Below are positions 10,294-20,471 of a stretch of 64,000 nucleotides of DNA, piece by piece. How positions within the stretch are numbered: position 1 is the stretch's first letter; the number at the start of each line of letters is the position of its first letter. The position numbers and the translations under genes were made by a program. This DNA is from Chloroflexota bacterium (GTDB taxonomy: Bacteria; Chloroflexota; Limnocylindria; QHBO01), in assembly GCA_025699005.1 (NCBI GenBank), contig JAILWI010000003.1:124001-188000 (forward strand). Reading direction: 5' to 3'. The notes under the pieces were generated by a model that was not told where the DNA came from, made no database searches, and saw only the letters and a program-made list of their open reading frames with translations.

Positions 10294-11862
10294 CTAGGTG
10301 ACCGTCACCTCGACGGTGTGATGGCCCCGCGCTCCGTCCGGCGCCGGCCGAGACTTCATGTCGGTCTGCACGTCCCCGTTGCCGTCGATCGCGCGGACCC
10401 GCAGCAGGTGGTCCCCCGGGCTCGCTGGCCAGCGATAGAGCCACTGCACCCACGTGGCGTCCGAGATCGGCGCGCTGAGGTCCGCGGGACGCCAGCCGTC
10501 CTCGTCGACCTGCACCTCGACCGCCGAGATGCCACGGTCGGGCGCCCAGGCGACACCCGCGACAGCGACCGTCCCCGCAGGCACACGCGCGCCGCGTCGG
10601 GGCACGTCGATGCGGGACTGTGTGAGGATCGGTGCCTCCTTCGCCCATCCGAGGGGAACCCAGTAGGCGTCGAACGCCTCGAGCGTCGTCAGCTCGATCT
10701 CCGCCAGCCATTTCGTCGCGCTCACGTAGCCGTACAGCCCGGGGACGATGAGGCGGGCCGGGAAGCCGTGATTCGCGGGCAACGGCTCTCCGTTCATGGC
10801 CACGGCCACGAGCGCCTCGCGATCGTCGGCCAGGGCCCAGGCGGTCGGAAAGCCGACCGTGAACCCATCCACCGCGCGGCCGACGATCTGCGTCGCAGAT
10901 GGCTGCACACCGGCACGCTCGAGGAGGGTCTTGAGCCGCACCCCGGTCCAGAGGGCGTTGCCGACCAGACCACCTCCCACCTCGTTGCTGACGCACGCGA
11001 TCGTCACGTACTGCTCCTGCAGCGGCATTGCCACGAGCTCGTCATACGTGAGCTCGAACGGGCGATCGACCATGCCGGTCAGCGACAGACGCCACGTGTC
11101 GAGATCCGGGCGCGGCACGAGGAGCGCGGTGTCGATCCGGTAGAAGTCGCGGTTCGGGGTCACGATCGGGCTGAGGTCAGGTACCTCGAGCGACACGCCC
11201 GATGGCAGCGGCGGCGCGGTGGTCGAGGGTTCGGGGAGAGCACCCACCTGCGGGCTGGCCGCCAACCGCCCTCGGTCGAGCAGCGCACGGCCCGCCACGC
11301 CGCTGGCTGCGGCCACCCCGACGACCGCGATGGACGTCCCGAGGAACCGGCGGCGGCCCCAGTTCGGCATCTCCGCCATCGGCGCCTCGCCCGGGGCGCG
11401 CGCCAGTGCCAGGAGCCGATCGAGCGTGACCGCGGCGATCCCCGCCGCGGCGACCGCGACGACGAACGTCGTGATCGGCTCCGCGAGCCGGTCGCGCAGG
11501 CCGACGCCCAGCACGAAGATCGCCCCGACGCCGATCGCGGCGCGAGCGAGCCCCGGTCGAGTGCGGGCCAGGATCCCGATGCCGCCGGCCAGCCCGATGG
11601 CCACGGCCGCGATGAGGAGGTTGAGCACGAGCTTGTCCGCCTCGCCGACGAGATCGACGACGAACTGCTTGGCGCCGGGGGGCTGGAGCGAGATGACGAA
11701 GTCGCCGACCGCGACGATCGGGCTGGCGGCGCCGGGCAGAACTCCGGCCAGCAGCTCTGCGCCGCCCAGCCCGAGCGCACCGGCCGCCAGGCCCGCGATG
11801 GCCGCGGTCCGGCGGTTGAGCTTCGGATGGTCGTCGTTCGTCGTCGTCATCGGCTTCATCAA
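10294..11862 (-). CDS. sulfite oxidase/YedY-like molybdopterin-dependent oxidoreductase with N-terminal membrane domain
   Basis: RRRFLGTSIAVVGVAAASG...FYRIDTALLVPRPDLDTWRLSLTGMVDRPFELTYDELVAMPLQEQYVTIACVSNEVGGGLVGNALWTGVRLKTLL. Confidence 0.93.
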   Translation of the reverse strand: MMKPMTTTNDDHPKLNRRTAAIAGLAAGALGLGGAELLAGVLPGAASPIVAVGDFVISLQPPGAKQFVVDLVGEADKLVLNLLIAAVAIGLAGGIGILARTRPGLARAAIGVGAIFVLGVGLRDRLAEPITTFVVAVAAAGIAAVTLDRLLALARAPGEAPMAEMPNWGRRRFLGTSIAVVGVAAASGVAGRALLDRGRLAASPQVGALPEPSTTAPPLPSGVSLEVPDLSPIVTPNRDFYRIDTALLVPRPDLDTWRLSLTGMVDRPFELTYDELVAMPLQEQYVTIACVSNEVGGGLVGNALWTGVRLKTLLERAGVQPSATQIVGRAVDGFTVGFPTAWALADDREALVAVAMNGEPLPANHGFPARLIVPGLYGYVSATKWLAEIELTTLEAFDAYWVPLGWAKEAPILTQSRIDVPRRGARVPAGTVAVAGVAWAPDRGISAVEVQVDEDGWRPADLSAPISDATWVQWLYRWPASPGDHLLRVRAIDGNGDVQTDMKSRPAPDGARGHHTVEVTVT

Positions 11863-11921
11863 GCGTACGTTGGTTTGTGACGTCCATATGAATCCGACCG
11901 TGGGTTCGCTTCGGGACGGGC

Positions 11922-12374
11922 ATGAGGCTTGCTCTTCCGGAGTGCATGGGGGGACCCATCTGGATCAGCGACCGCGAACCCGGCATCCGCCAGGTGTTCG
12001 GCGAGCTCCTGCCGGAGGCCAGCGTGCTGGCGCCGGACGAGCTGGATGCGCTCCTGAGCCTGGGCAAGCGGCCCACGGCGCTCGTGATCGATGGGACGCA
12101 GCTCCTCGAGTTGCCGGGTGAGCTCCGGGCCGCCGTCCTCGCCCTGCCGCGCCTCCTCGTGTGCACCGGGATGATGCTGGCCGCCTTCCCGATGACGATC
12201 ATCTCCGGTCCTGGCGTGGCCGTGCTGGCCAAGCCGTTCTGCGTCGAGGACCTCGAGGCGGCGATCGAGTGGCTCCGCGGCGGCGAACCCGATCCGTCGC
12301 CGATGCCGCCGGGTCCCACCCTGGTCCAGCGCCGCCGTCCGAGATCGCTCCGGGGCCGGCTGCCGGCGAGCTGA
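11922..12374 (+). CDS. degenerate response-regulator receiver-like protein
   Basis: [20 protein letters not shown]...[10 protein letters not shown]...[21 protein letters not shown] retained like the REC-domain Lys. Confidence 0.6.
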   Translation: MRLALPECMGGPIWISDREPGIRQVFGELLPEASVLAPDELDALLSLGKRPTALVIDGTQLLELPGELRAAVLALPRLLVCTGMMLAAFPMTIISGPGVAVLAKPFCVEDLEAAIEWLRGGEPDPSPMPPGPTLVQRRRPRSLRGRLPAS

Positions 12375-12397
12375 GCTCCCCGTATCATCGGGTGCCC

Positions 12398-13456
12398 ATG
12401 CCCGAACGCATCGATCTCCGCTCGGATACCGTCACCCTGCCCGGCGTCGCCATGCGACGCGCCATGGCCGATGCGGAGGTCGGCGACGACCAGTACGGCG
12501 AGGACCCCTCGGTCAACCGGCTCCAGGACCAGGTCGCCGAGCTCCTCGGGATGGAAGCGGCGTTGTTCCTGCCGACCGGGACCATGGCGAACCAGGTCGC
12601 GCTGCGGACGTTGACCAGGCCCGGCGACGAGGTTCTCGTGCCGACCGCCTCGCACCTCGTGCTCCACGAGACCGGGGCCGGGGCGGCAAACGCGGGCGTC
12701 CAGTTCACGGAGATCGGCCATGGCGGCGTGTACGACGCCCCCGACGTCCTCGCGGCAGCGACGGCCCCGGGGCATGTCGTCCAGCCGCCGACGACGCTCC
12801 TGGTGGCCGAGAACACCCACAACCGCGCCGGCGGCATCGTCGTGCCCGCCGATCGCCTCGGTCGGGCGCTCGCTGCGGCTCGGGACCGAGGGCTCGCGAC
12901 CTATCTCGACGGTGCGCGGATCCTCAATGCGGCCATCGCCAGTGGCAGCAGCGCAGCCGCGCTGGCAGGCGGGTTCGATCTCGTCGGCATGTCGCTGTCG
13001 AAGGGGCTGGGCTGTCCGGCGGGATCGCTGCTCGCCGGGTCGCGAACGATCATCGATCGCGCTCACCGCTACCGGCGCATGGCGGGCGGCGCGATGCGAC
13101 AGGCGGGCATCCTCGCCGCGGCCGGCTCGTACGCTCTCGCCCACCACGTGGATCGCCTGGCCGATGACCATGCCAACGCGCGTCTCCTTGCGGACGAGCT
13201 CCTCCGGGGCGACGACATCCAGATTGACCTGGCATCGGTGCAGACGAATATCGTCGTGCTCGAGCTCGTCGAGCGTCGTGGCGTCCCGGACGCGGCGACG
13301 TTCGTCGCCACGTGCCGCGAGCACGGCGTGCTGCTCAACGCATTCGGACCGCGGACCGTCCGCGCCGTGACCCACCTCGACGTGGACGCCGGTGCCTGCC
13401 GCCGCGCGGCAAGGGTGATGCGCGCCGTCGCCGATGGGCGACGGCCGGCGAGCTAG
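12398..13456 (+). CDS. ltaE: low-specificity L-threonine aldolase
   Basis: [65 protein letters not shown]...LHETGAG. Confidence 0.95.
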   Translation: MPERIDLRSDTVTLPGVAMRRAMADAEVGDDQYGEDPSVNRLQDQVAELLGMEAALFLPTGTMANQVALRTLTRPGDEVLVPTASHLVLHETGAGAANAGVQFTEIGHGGVYDAPDVLAAATAPGHVVQPPTTLLVAENTHNRAGGIVVPADRLGRALAAARDRGLATYLDGARILNAAIASGSSAAALAGGFDLVGMSLSKGLGCPAGSLLAGSRTIIDRAHRYRRMAGGAMRQAGILAAAGSYALAHHVDRLADDHANARLLADELLRGDDIQIDLASVQTNIVVLELVERRGVPDAATFVATCREHGVLLNAFGPRTVRAVTHLDVDAGACRRAARVMRAVADGRRPAS

Positions 13457-13878
13457 ACCTCTTCGACCGGCTCGGTGGCGGCGGGGTCGAGGGTCAGCGC
13501 CGCGGAGTTGATGCAGTAGCGCAACCCGGTCGGCTGGTCGTGAGCGTCATCGAAGATGTGTCCGAGATGTCCGCCGCATCGGCTGCAGTGAACCTCGGTG
13601 CGGGTCATGAAGAACGACCGGTCCTGCTCGGTCTCGACCGCGTCCGGATCGGCGGGCTGGTAGAAGGACGGCCAGCCGGATCCGGACTCGAACTTCGTCC
13701 GTGCGTCGAACAGCTCGTTCCCGCAGCCGGCACAGCGGTAGACGCCGGATCCGTGCTCATCCCAGTACGCGCCGGTGAACGCGCGCTCCGTGCCCTTCTC
13801 ACGCAGGATCCGATACTGCTCGGGCGTGAGGCTGGTTCGCCACTCCTGGTCGGAGCGCTCGACCTTCTCGCTTGTCAT
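13453..13878 (-). CDS. msrB: peptide-methionine (R)-S-oxide reductase MsrB
   Basis: [57 protein letters not shown]...[16 protein letters not shown]...RYCINSAAL. Confidence 0.97.
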   Translation of the reverse strand: MTSEKVERSDQEWRTSLTPEQYRILREKGTERAFTGAYWDEHGSGVYRCAGCGNELFDARTKFESGSGWPSFYQPADPDAVETEQDRSFFMTRTEVHCSRCGGHLGHIFDDAHDQPTGLRYCINSAALTLDPAATEPVEEV

Positions 13879-13931
13879 ACGGGAAGGGTACGCCCGTGCC
13901 CCGCGGCCCGCATCACGCCTATCCTTTGCCC

Positions 13932-14450
13932 GTGAGTCCCCCGCTCTACCTGGCTCCCGGCGCCTCCGGCTCGATCGAGCGGCTGCGGCCCCATGAGCGC
14001 GCGCTGTCGGCCCACGGGCTCCTGGTTCGTCTCGTCGAGCTGCCGAAGGGCCGCGCGGAGCGGGCCGTGCCCGTGTATCGCGCCGCGATCGCCGATGCCG
14101 ATGGCCATCCGCCGGTCATCGGCGGGCACTCGTACGGTGGCCGCGTCGCCTCGATGCTGGCCTCCGAAGAGACGCCAGCCGGCCTCGTGCTGCTCTCCTA
14201 CCCCCTCCACGCCCCGGGTCGCCAGCCGTCGTGGGAGGACCGAACGTCCCACTGGCCGAAGATCGCCTGCCCGGTGCTCCTGCTCTCCGGCGAGTCCGAT
14301 CCGTTCGCCGACCTCGACCTCCTGCGGCGCGCCGTGAAGCAGCTTCGGGATGCCCGGCTCGTCACGTATCCCGGAATCGGGCATGGCCTCGAGGGCGTGC
14401 TCGACGATGCCGCGGAGCGGATTGTCGCCTTCGTTCGCGAGCTCGGCTGA
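13932..14450 (+). CDS. alpha/beta hydrolase (KANL3/Tex30-like dienelactone hydrolase type)
   Basis: YLAPGASGS...[18 protein letters not shown]...[19 protein letters not shown]...[13 protein letters not shown] start. Confidence 0.85.
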   Translation: MSPPLYLAPGASGSIERLRPHERALSAHGLLVRLVELPKGRAERAVPVYRAAIADADGHPPVIGGHSYGGRVASMLASEETPAGLVLLSYPLHAPGRQPSWEDRTSHWPKIACPVLLLSGESDPFADLDLLRRAVKQLRDARLVTYPGIGHGLEGVLDDAAERIVAFVRELG

Positions 14451-14453
14451 CCC

Positions 14454-14933
14454 TCAGATCGCCCCGAGGACCGCACCGACCAGGCTGACGATCAGCCAGG
14501 CGACGAGGACTACGAACGCCACGAGCAACGCCAGCAGCCCGACGAGCATGAGCCACGACCCCCTCGTCGAGGTGTCGGGCCGCTCGAGATGTCGCTGCAT
14601 GAGCCCGAGGTTGCGCGTGTTCGCCTTGAACCACAGGTCGAAGGCGTCGCCGATGAACGGGATCGAGCCGATGACGAAGTCGATCGCGGTGTTGGCGAGC
14701 ATGCGCGCGACAACGACGCGGGGCAGCCCGAGACGGGACCCCCTCCACACGATGAACAGGCCGATCCCGCCGCTCACGAGGTCGCCCACGAACGGCACGA
14801 GGCCGATGATCGCGTCGACGCCGAACCGTCGACCGCCGGTGCCGGGCACCGGAATGCTGTTGTCGAGCAACCAGGCGAGGCTCCGGACCTCGGCCAGCCC
14901 CCGCTCGCGTTCGTTGGTCACGCCGCGTCCCAT
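14454..14933 (-). CDS. DUF4112 domain-containing membrane protein
   Basis: LAWLLDNSIPVPGTGGRRFGVDAIIGLVPFVGDLVSGGIGLFIVWRGSRLGLPRVVVARMLANTAIDFVIGSIPFIGDAFDLWFKANTRNLGL. Confidence 0.93.
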   Translation of the reverse strand: MGRGVTNERERGLAEVRSLAWLLDNSIPVPGTGGRRFGVDAIIGLVPFVGDLVSGGIGLFIVWRGSRLGLPRVVVARMLANTAIDFVIGSIPFIGDAFDLWFKANTRNLGLMQRHLERPDTSTRGSWLMLVGLLALLVAFVVLVAWLIVSLVGAVLGAI

Positions 14934-15030
14934 GCAGGGGTGATGCCGCGGCGCATCCCGCAAATGACGTAGATCGTCCTCGCCGTTCCGGCGGTGCTGG
15001 CTGTGGACACGGCGAGCGATACTGGCAGCC

Positions 15031-15456
15031 ATGAACGCCACCTACGCGACCTCACCGGCCGCGCCGCTCGCATCGTCGGCCATGCCACGACCGTTGGGGA
15101 TCTTCGCGCTTCGCGCGCTCCTCCTCATCGAGGCAGCGCTCGCGCTCGCCGTCACCATCGGCTTGAGCATGCTGGCCGCCGACGCCGGCGCCAACGAGGA
15201 GGCGCTTCGCTTCGCGGCGGCCGGCGTCTTCATCGTGGCGATCGCCTCCGCGGTCGCTGCGCGAGGGGCGCGCCGGGGCCGCCCGTGGTCCTGGACCACC
15301 GCGGCATTGATCCAGGTCGCGGTGGCGGGCGGGACCGCCGCCGTGCTCCTGATCGCCGAGTGGCACCCCGCCTTGATCGCCGGCTTCGCACTGCCCGCGG
15401 CCGTCATGCTCGTCCTGTCGAGCGCCTCGGTGCGGCGGTACCTCGGCCAGCACTGA
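15031..15456 (+). CDS. hypothetical integral membrane protein
   Basis: 141 aa, several hydrophobic segments. Confidence 0.65.
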   Translation: MNATYATSPAAPLASSAMPRPLGIFALRALLLIEAALALAVTIGLSMLAADAGANEEALRFAAAGVFIVAIASAVAARGARRGRPWSWTTAALIQVAVAGGTAAVLLIAEWHPALIAGFALPAAVMLVLSSASVRRYLGQH

Positions 15457-15487
15457 AGCGCCGCGTCGCCGGCGGTAGGCTGGGGGC

Positions 15488-16504
15488 ATGGGCGACACGA
15501 ATCCGCACGACCCGGGGCCCGAGGTCGCCGGCGATCGAGGCGAGGCACACGCGACTGCCGCTCGGGACCCGCTGACCATCGGCGAGGCCACCGTGCGGAT
15601 CGGCACCGCATCCTGGACCGATCCGACGATGACCGCGCCCGGGGTGTTCTACCCGCCCGACGCGTCGACGGCCGAGGATCGGCTCGTGTACTACGCGAAC
15701 CAGTTCCCGATCGTGGAGGTGGATGCCACGTACTACGCGCTCCCGGCACGCCGGACCGGCGAGCTATGGCTGGAGCGCACGCCCGCCGACTTCACGTTCG
15801 ACATCAAGGCCCATGCGCTCATGACCGGCCAGCCATCCGAGGTGCGACGGCTGCCGAAGGACCTGCGCGAGTCCCTGCCGGCCGAGATCCTGGACAAGAA
15901 GCGGGTCTACGCGCGCGACCTGCCGCGCGAGGTCGAGGACGAGATCTGGGCCCGCTTCATGGACGGGATCGAGCCGCTCCGCAGCTCGGGCAAGCTGGGC
16001 GCGATCTTTCTCCAGTACCCGCGCTGGTTCTTCCCCACCGGCGAGTCACGCGAGGAGATCCTGAAGGCGCGCGAGCGCATCGGCGACGCGCCGTTCGCCG
16101 TCGAGCTGCGACACGCGAGCTGGTTCAACGACAAGAACGTCGCGCGAACGGTCGACTTCCTCGAGACGAACGAGATTCCCTTCGTGATGGTCGACGCGCC
16201 GCCGGGAACGAAGTCGTCGGTGCCGCCGATGTCGCTCGTGACCTCGTCCCGCCTGGCGGTCGTCCGCTTTCATGGACGGCGTACCGAGACGTGGGAGCAG
16301 AGCGGCATTCCGGTCGTCGAGCGCTTCCGCTACCTCTACGAGCCCGATGAGCTGGGCGAATGGGTGCCCCGGATCCGGGAGGCGGCCTCGAAGGTGCCCG
16401 AGGTCCACGTGCTCATGAACAACTGCTACGCCAACTACGGCACCACGAACGCGCGCGAGATCGCCGACCTGCTCGCCGCCGATCTGCCGCGAGTCGACGG
16501 CTGA
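15488..16504 (+). CDS. DUF72 domain-containing protein
   Basis: VRIGTASWTDPTMTAPGVFYPPDASTAEDRLVYYANQFPIVEVDATYYALPARRTGELWLERTPADFTFDIKAHALMT. Confidence 0.92.
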   Translation: MGDTNPHDPGPEVAGDRGEAHATAARDPLTIGEATVRIGTASWTDPTMTAPGVFYPPDASTAEDRLVYYANQFPIVEVDATYYALPARRTGELWLERTPADFTFDIKAHALMTGQPSEVRRLPKDLRESLPAEILDKKRVYARDLPREVEDEIWARFMDGIEPLRSSGKLGAIFLQYPRWFFPTGESREEILKARERIGDAPFAVELRHASWFNDKNVARTVDFLETNEIPFVMVDAPPGTKSSVPPMSLVTSSRLAVVRFHGRRTETWEQSGIPVVERFRYLYEPDELGEWVPRIREAASKVPEVHVLMNNCYANYGTTNAREIADLLAADLPRVDG

Positions 16505-16521
16505 GCCGGTACCCTTCGCCC

Positions 16522-17322
16522 GTGGGGATACGGCGAGCCGGCACAGGCATGGCGATGGTCGTGGTGCTCAGCGCATGCACGTTCCCGCCGTTGACCACGC
16601 CGACCCCGACCCCGACACCGACGGCGTCCGCCACCCTTGCGCCGACCACGCCGGCCACACCCACCCCCACGCCGGCACCCGTGCCCACTCCGACCCCCGC
16701 CGCGGTCGTGCCCGACTTCGCCGCCGGGGAGATCGTGGTCACGAAGATCGATGGTCTGCGCGTGCGGAGCCTTCCCGGACTCCAGCGGCCCGTCGTGACC
16801 GGTCTGCTGCCGCTCACGTTCCGGCTCGAGGTCGTCATGGGGCCGATCGAGGTCGAGGACCGCGGCTGGTATCTCGTCCACGATGCCGACGAGCGAGAGC
16901 CCGACTTCGAGGAGGGCTGGGTGGCGGCCGGGGTGGAGCCGGAGGCCCTCCTCGGCTCGACCGGTTCCACGATCGAGGAGAGCCCGTATGTCGTCTCCCT
17001 CGACGGCCGCGGCGATGCCGAGCACGGGCCGGTGGAGATCGGGGGCGGCGAGCACCTCGTTCGATGGGTCGCCGTCGACCCGGAGCGGACGCGGTGCTCG
17101 TTCGCCGTCTCCCTGGTGCCGGCCGGCCAGGCCGAGCCGATCCCCGCCATCCGTGCCACGGTCGGTACTGGCGTCGATCGGGGCGTGCTCCAGCCCCAGA
17201 CATTCGCCGCGCTGGACGTGTCCGGGCCGGTCTTCCTGGCTGTGGCGACGGACTGCGCATGGGCGCTCGTCGTGCAGCGCGTCGAGGCGGCGGCCTCTGC
17301 GTCACCGACCGCCGCACCCTGA
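16522..17322 (+). CDS. lipoprotein with Thr/Pro-rich linker and SH3b-like domain
   Basis: Lipobox LSAC; TPTPTPTPTASATLAPTTPATPTPTPAPVPTPTPAA; DGLRVRSLPGLQRPVVTGLLP. Confidence 0.7.
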   Translation: MGIRRAGTGMAMVVVLSACTFPPLTTPTPTPTPTASATLAPTTPATPTPTPAPVPTPTPAAVVPDFAAGEIVVTKIDGLRVRSLPGLQRPVVTGLLPLTFRLEVVMGPIEVEDRGWYLVHDADEREPDFEEGWVAAGVEPEALLGSTGSTIEESPYVVSLDGRGDAEHGPVEIGGGEHLVRWVAVDPERTRCSFAVSLVPAGQAEPIPAIRATVGTGVDRGVLQPQTFAALDVSGPVFLAVATDCAWALVVQRVEAAASASPTAAP

Positions 17323-17336
17323 GCGATCGACGCCCT

Positions 17337-17924
17337 TCAGCCGGCGCAGGCGCCCCAGATGCCGGCACGCTCGGCGCGGGCCGTCCGCTCCGCACGATCG
17401 AGGCGCGCATCGTGAAGCGTGTCGGGCGGGAACGATCGTGCCTCGACCCATCCGTCGACGACGAGCGCCTCGCCGACGTGGAGCCACTCGCCGTCGGGCG
17501 CGACCCACACGTGGCGCAGGAGCCGTCCGAAACGGTCGCGGTCCGTCGCGTCCCGCTCGAGCGTCAGCTCGACGCCCTCGACCAGCGCGCGGTTGGCATC
17601 GGTCGCCGCGTCGGCTCCGCACTCGGCGGGCGAGCCGCGTTCGGCGTTCGCCACCTCGGGCGCGTCGACGCCGACGTAGCGAACGCGCTCGCGCCGGCCA
17701 TCGATCTCGACGGTGATCGTGTCCCCGTCGGCGATGCGTACGACGACCGCGGACTCGAGCTCGCCGGTCGGACCCTCGCCAACGGGAGAGCTGGCCGGCA
17801 GCGGTGTTCCTCGAACGACCGCTTCGTCGTCGGGGCCGATGACGACGGCCAGCACGGCGACCGCGACGGCCGCGATGGCCAGGACGGCGAGGATCCCGAG
17901 CAGGCGCTCCGGTCTCGCCGTCAC
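17337..17924 (-). CDS. thermonuclease (SNase-like) family protein
   Basis: VRIADGDTITVEIDGRRERVRYVGVDAPEV...DRDRFGRLLRHVWV...WVEARSFPPDTLHDARLDRAERTARAERAGIWG. Confidence 0.92.
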   Translation of the reverse strand: MTARPERLLGILAVLAIAAVAVAVLAVVIGPDDEAVVRGTPLPASSPVGEGPTGELESAVVVRIADGDTITVEIDGRRERVRYVGVDAPEVANAERGSPAECGADAATDANRALVEGVELTLERDATDRDRFGRLLRHVWVAPDGEWLHVGEALVVDGWVEARSFPPDTLHDARLDRAERTARAERAGIWGACAG

Positions 17925-17931
17925 CGTGCGA

Positions 17932-18567
17932 TCAGCGGCCGGCGCCGGCCAGCGATTCGGTCAGCGCCGGGTCGTCCGGGTCGAAGAGCAGGCAGATGAA
18001 GGATCGGTCGCCACTCCCCCACGAGTCCTCGGATGGGCTGATCATCGAACCGTAGATCTCGGACGTCGCGTATGGCGCCCCGACGTACGCCGCAAAGCTC
18101 GGCTCACAGACCTCGGAGAAGATCGCCGGCAGCGCGGAGTCGGGCGGATAGGTGCCATCGCCCTCGTAGGTGCCCAGGTTGAACACCTCGTACTCGTGGG
18201 CCTCGGTGCACGGGACGCCATCGACGTCGGTGATCGCGTCGTCTCCGCTCGTGTTGAAGCAGTCGCCGGTCCGGAGCTCGTCGACGGAAACTCGGCCGGC
18301 AGAGCTCAGTGTCCCGTCATCGCCGCGCCGGGCTGACGTCGCGTATCCGACGACCAGCGCAATGGCGATCGCCGGAACCCACCAGAACCGCAGCCACTTC
18401 CGCCAGCCAGGATCGCGCGACGCCTTCATGGCGCCGGATTCGGACGCCCATTCCGACTGGTCGTCGGGCGTCGACTCGGCACCACGGATCAGGCCGCAGC
18501 GCGTGCAGGTCGTATCGGCATCCTCGTTGTCCGCGAAGCAGCGCTTGCAGACCCATCGGTCACTCAT
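17932..18567 (-). CDS. septum formation-like (PF13845-type) membrane protein with N-terminal zinc ribbon
   Basis: WVCKRCFADNEDADTTCTRCG; TM helix; LRTGDCFNTSG...VDGVPCTEAHEYEVFN...SFICLLFDPD. Confidence 0.8.
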   Translation of the reverse strand: MSDRWVCKRCFADNEDADTTCTRCGLIRGAESTPDDQSEWASESGAMKASRDPGWRKWLRFWWVPAIAIALVVGYATSARRGDDGTLSSAGRVSVDELRTGDCFNTSGDDAITDVDGVPCTEAHEYEVFNLGTYEGDGTYPPDSALPAIFSEVCEPSFAAYVGAPYATSEIYGSMISPSEDSWGSGDRSFICLLFDPDDPALTESLAGAGR

Positions 18568-19148
18568 TCGCCAACCCTAGCCGGGGCACCCAGGGCAGCG
18601 GAGCGGTACGATCGGACGAACGAACGTTGCACATCGGTCTCGACAGCCTCGGGGTGTCGGATCGCCCGAACATGATCGATCGCTGCCGCGGCATCCCAGC
18701 CCGCAGCCACCAGGGCGCATGCCGCCACCGTGCCCGTTCGGCCGACTCCGCCCATGCATGCGACGGCCACGTTCGTCGTCGCGCGAGCGGCGTCGATCGC
18801 GGCCAGGATCGCGTCCATCTCGGAGCGACGCGACGGTGCGTGGCCATCCGGCATCGGGAAGCGCGCCACGTGAATCTCGTGATCTGCAGCGCGCCGGGCG
18901 ATGTCGGGATTGCTCCAGCGAGCGAGCTCCGCATCCTCGACCAGGAGCACGAGAAGCCCGACGCCTGCGCGGCGCAGCGCCGCGAGATCGGTGTCGAGGT
19001 CGGCCCGATAGATCCGGCCCGGATAGCGCTGCGAAGCGCCCGTCTTGCCGGGGAGCACCGTCATCCCCAGCCGGCCCGGCAGCGTGGCACCGAGGTCGCC
19101 CGCCTCGATCCAGTCGATCCTCGGCGGTGGGTCGTGGGCGTCCGTCAT
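18564..19148 (-). CDS. cysteine-dependent (dual-specificity-like) phosphatase
   Basis: HVARFPMPDG...VAVACMGGVGRTGTVAACALVAAG; Cx5R P-loop CMGGVGR. Confidence 0.88.
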   Translation of the reverse strand: MTDAHDPPPRIDWIEAGDLGATLPGRLGMTVLPGKTGASQRYPGRIYRADLDTDLAALRRAGVGLLVLLVEDAELARWSNPDIARRAADHEIHVARFPMPDGHAPSRRSEMDAILAAIDAARATTNVAVACMGGVGRTGTVAACALVAAGWDAAAAIDHVRAIRHPEAVETDVQRSFVRSYRSAALGAPARVGE

Positions 19149-19152
19149 CACC

Positions 19153-19683
19153 TCAGTTGAGCTGCCCATTGCCCCGGGCGGCGCAGAAGTGCCCCTGGGG
19201 ATCGAGCGGCTCTCCGCAGAACGGGCACGCCGGCCGGCCCGATGCGACGAGCGCCTCGGCACGGCGGACGAACGCCCGAGCCGTCGGAGCGTCGATCCGG
19301 ACCCGGAGCAGATCCGGGCCCTCGTCCGCTTCATCCGGCAGCTCGGCGTACTCGCCGTCCTCGGTCGGCGTCTGGGCTTCGATCACGACGGCTTCGGTCT
19401 CGGCATCCCATGCCAGAGCCATGGCACCGACGCGAAACAGCTCGACGATCGGCTCCTCGAGCGGCTGTTCGTCGCCCGGGTCGGCATGCTGCGGGACCTC
19501 CACCGCATCGAGCAGGTCGTCGAGACGCTGCGCGAGAGCGGCGACCTGCACCTTCTCGAGAGCAACGCTGATCACCGCTCCGCCCTTGCGGGCCTGGAGG
19601 AAGAAGGCCCGATCGCCGGGCTCGCCCACGGTGCCGGCCACGAACCGGTCCGGGCCATCGAAGATGAAGAGTCGTCGTGTCAT
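19153..19683 (-). CDS. DUF3090 family protein
   Basis: FIFDGPDRFVAGTVGEPGDRAFFLQARKGGAVISVALEKVQVAALAQRLDDLLDAV...RPACPFCGEPLDPQGHFCAARG. Confidence 0.9.
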   Translation of the reverse strand: MTRRLFIFDGPDRFVAGTVGEPGDRAFFLQARKGGAVISVALEKVQVAALAQRLDDLLDAVEVPQHADPGDEQPLEEPIVELFRVGAMALAWDAETEAVVIEAQTPTEDGEYAELPDEADEGPDLLRVRIDAPTARAFVRRAEALVASGRPACPFCGEPLDPQGHFCAARGNGQLN

Positions 19684-19766
19684 CCACCCCATCGTAGCGG
19701 CTGGCGGAACCGGTAGAGTCTGGTGCAGATGGGCACCACGGCCGTCGAGACTGCGACCTGACGCGG

Positions 19767-20357
19767 ATGCGACAGCGACTCCGACCCCTGCGCTCACGAT
19801 CCATGGCTCGGCCGCCCGGCGCGCGGCCGGCGTTCGATCTTTCACCAGGCCAGCGGCGGATCGCCGGATGGCTGGCAGCAGCGCTTCTCATCGCGGTGGT
19901 GGCCCTGCTCTTCCGGCTTCTCGGCGGCAACGGCGACGGAACGGTCGTCAACCCGGGCCCCTCCTCGTCGGCCGGCCCGGCCCCGACCATCCGCTTCGGG
20001 ACCGCGCTCGACCCGGCGACCGGCGCGGTGGCCGACGGGGCGGAGACCGAGCGCTTCGGCGCGGGCGATCCCTTCGCGTACTCCCTGGCGGTCGCCGGCG
20101 CCGCACCGCGCGCGGTCTTCGTCGAGGTTCGGCGGATCGGCGGCGGCCCGATCGAGACGGTGCAGGATCCGATCGACGCCCAGGGGCTCCCTGATCCACG
20201 CACCATCGCCTTCACCGTCGCGGCCGATGCCCTGCTGGCCGCCTTCGGGCCGGGTCGCTACGAGATGCTCATCTACGAGGACCCGACCGCGGAACCACTG
20301 GGCGGCGGCCGATTCGAGCTCGTCGGCGTGACGCTCAGCCCGGCCGCGAGTCCCTGA
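19767..20357 (+). CDS. hypothetical membrane-anchored protein
   Basis: Single TM then Ser/Pro linker and extracytoplasmic domain; terminator follows. Confidence 0.65.
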   Translation: MRQRLRPLRSRSMARPPGARPAFDLSPGQRRIAGWLAAALLIAVVALLFRLLGGNGDGTVVNPGPSSSAGPAPTIRFGTALDPATGAVADGAETERFGAGDPFAYSLAVAGAAPRAVFVEVRRIGGGPIETVQDPIDAQGLPDPRTIAFTVAADALLAAFGPGRYEMLIYEDPTAEPLGGGRFELVGVTLSPAASP

Positions 20358-20367
20358 CCATGAAGAA

Positions 20368-20398
20368 GGGATCGGAGACGTGCCCCATCTCCGATCCC
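20368..20398. terminator. hairpin terminator (candidate)
   Basis: GGGATCGGAGA-cgtgcccca-TCTCCGATCCC, perfect 11-bp inverted repeat just after the upstream stop codon. Confidence 0.7.
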
Positions 20399-20471
20399 AC
20401 ATGGCAAGTCGGCGTGCCCATCCGACTCGTCTCCGCGCACAGTACGGTCACCAGACCGCACCTGTCAATAC

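Noticed and set aside
8373-10301. 642-aa plus-strand ORF and similar long antisense ORFs (e.g. 29195-30706, 30794-32689, 3923-5131, 11177-13375, 45124-47148)
   Set aside because: Arg/Ala/Pro/His-rich shadow ORFs opposite well-supported genes; expected in very GC-rich DNA.
16594-16710. Short tandem DNA repeat (cc.acacc.ac)
   Set aside because: It encodes a Thr/Pro linker in a lipoprotein; ordinary low-complexity coding sequence.
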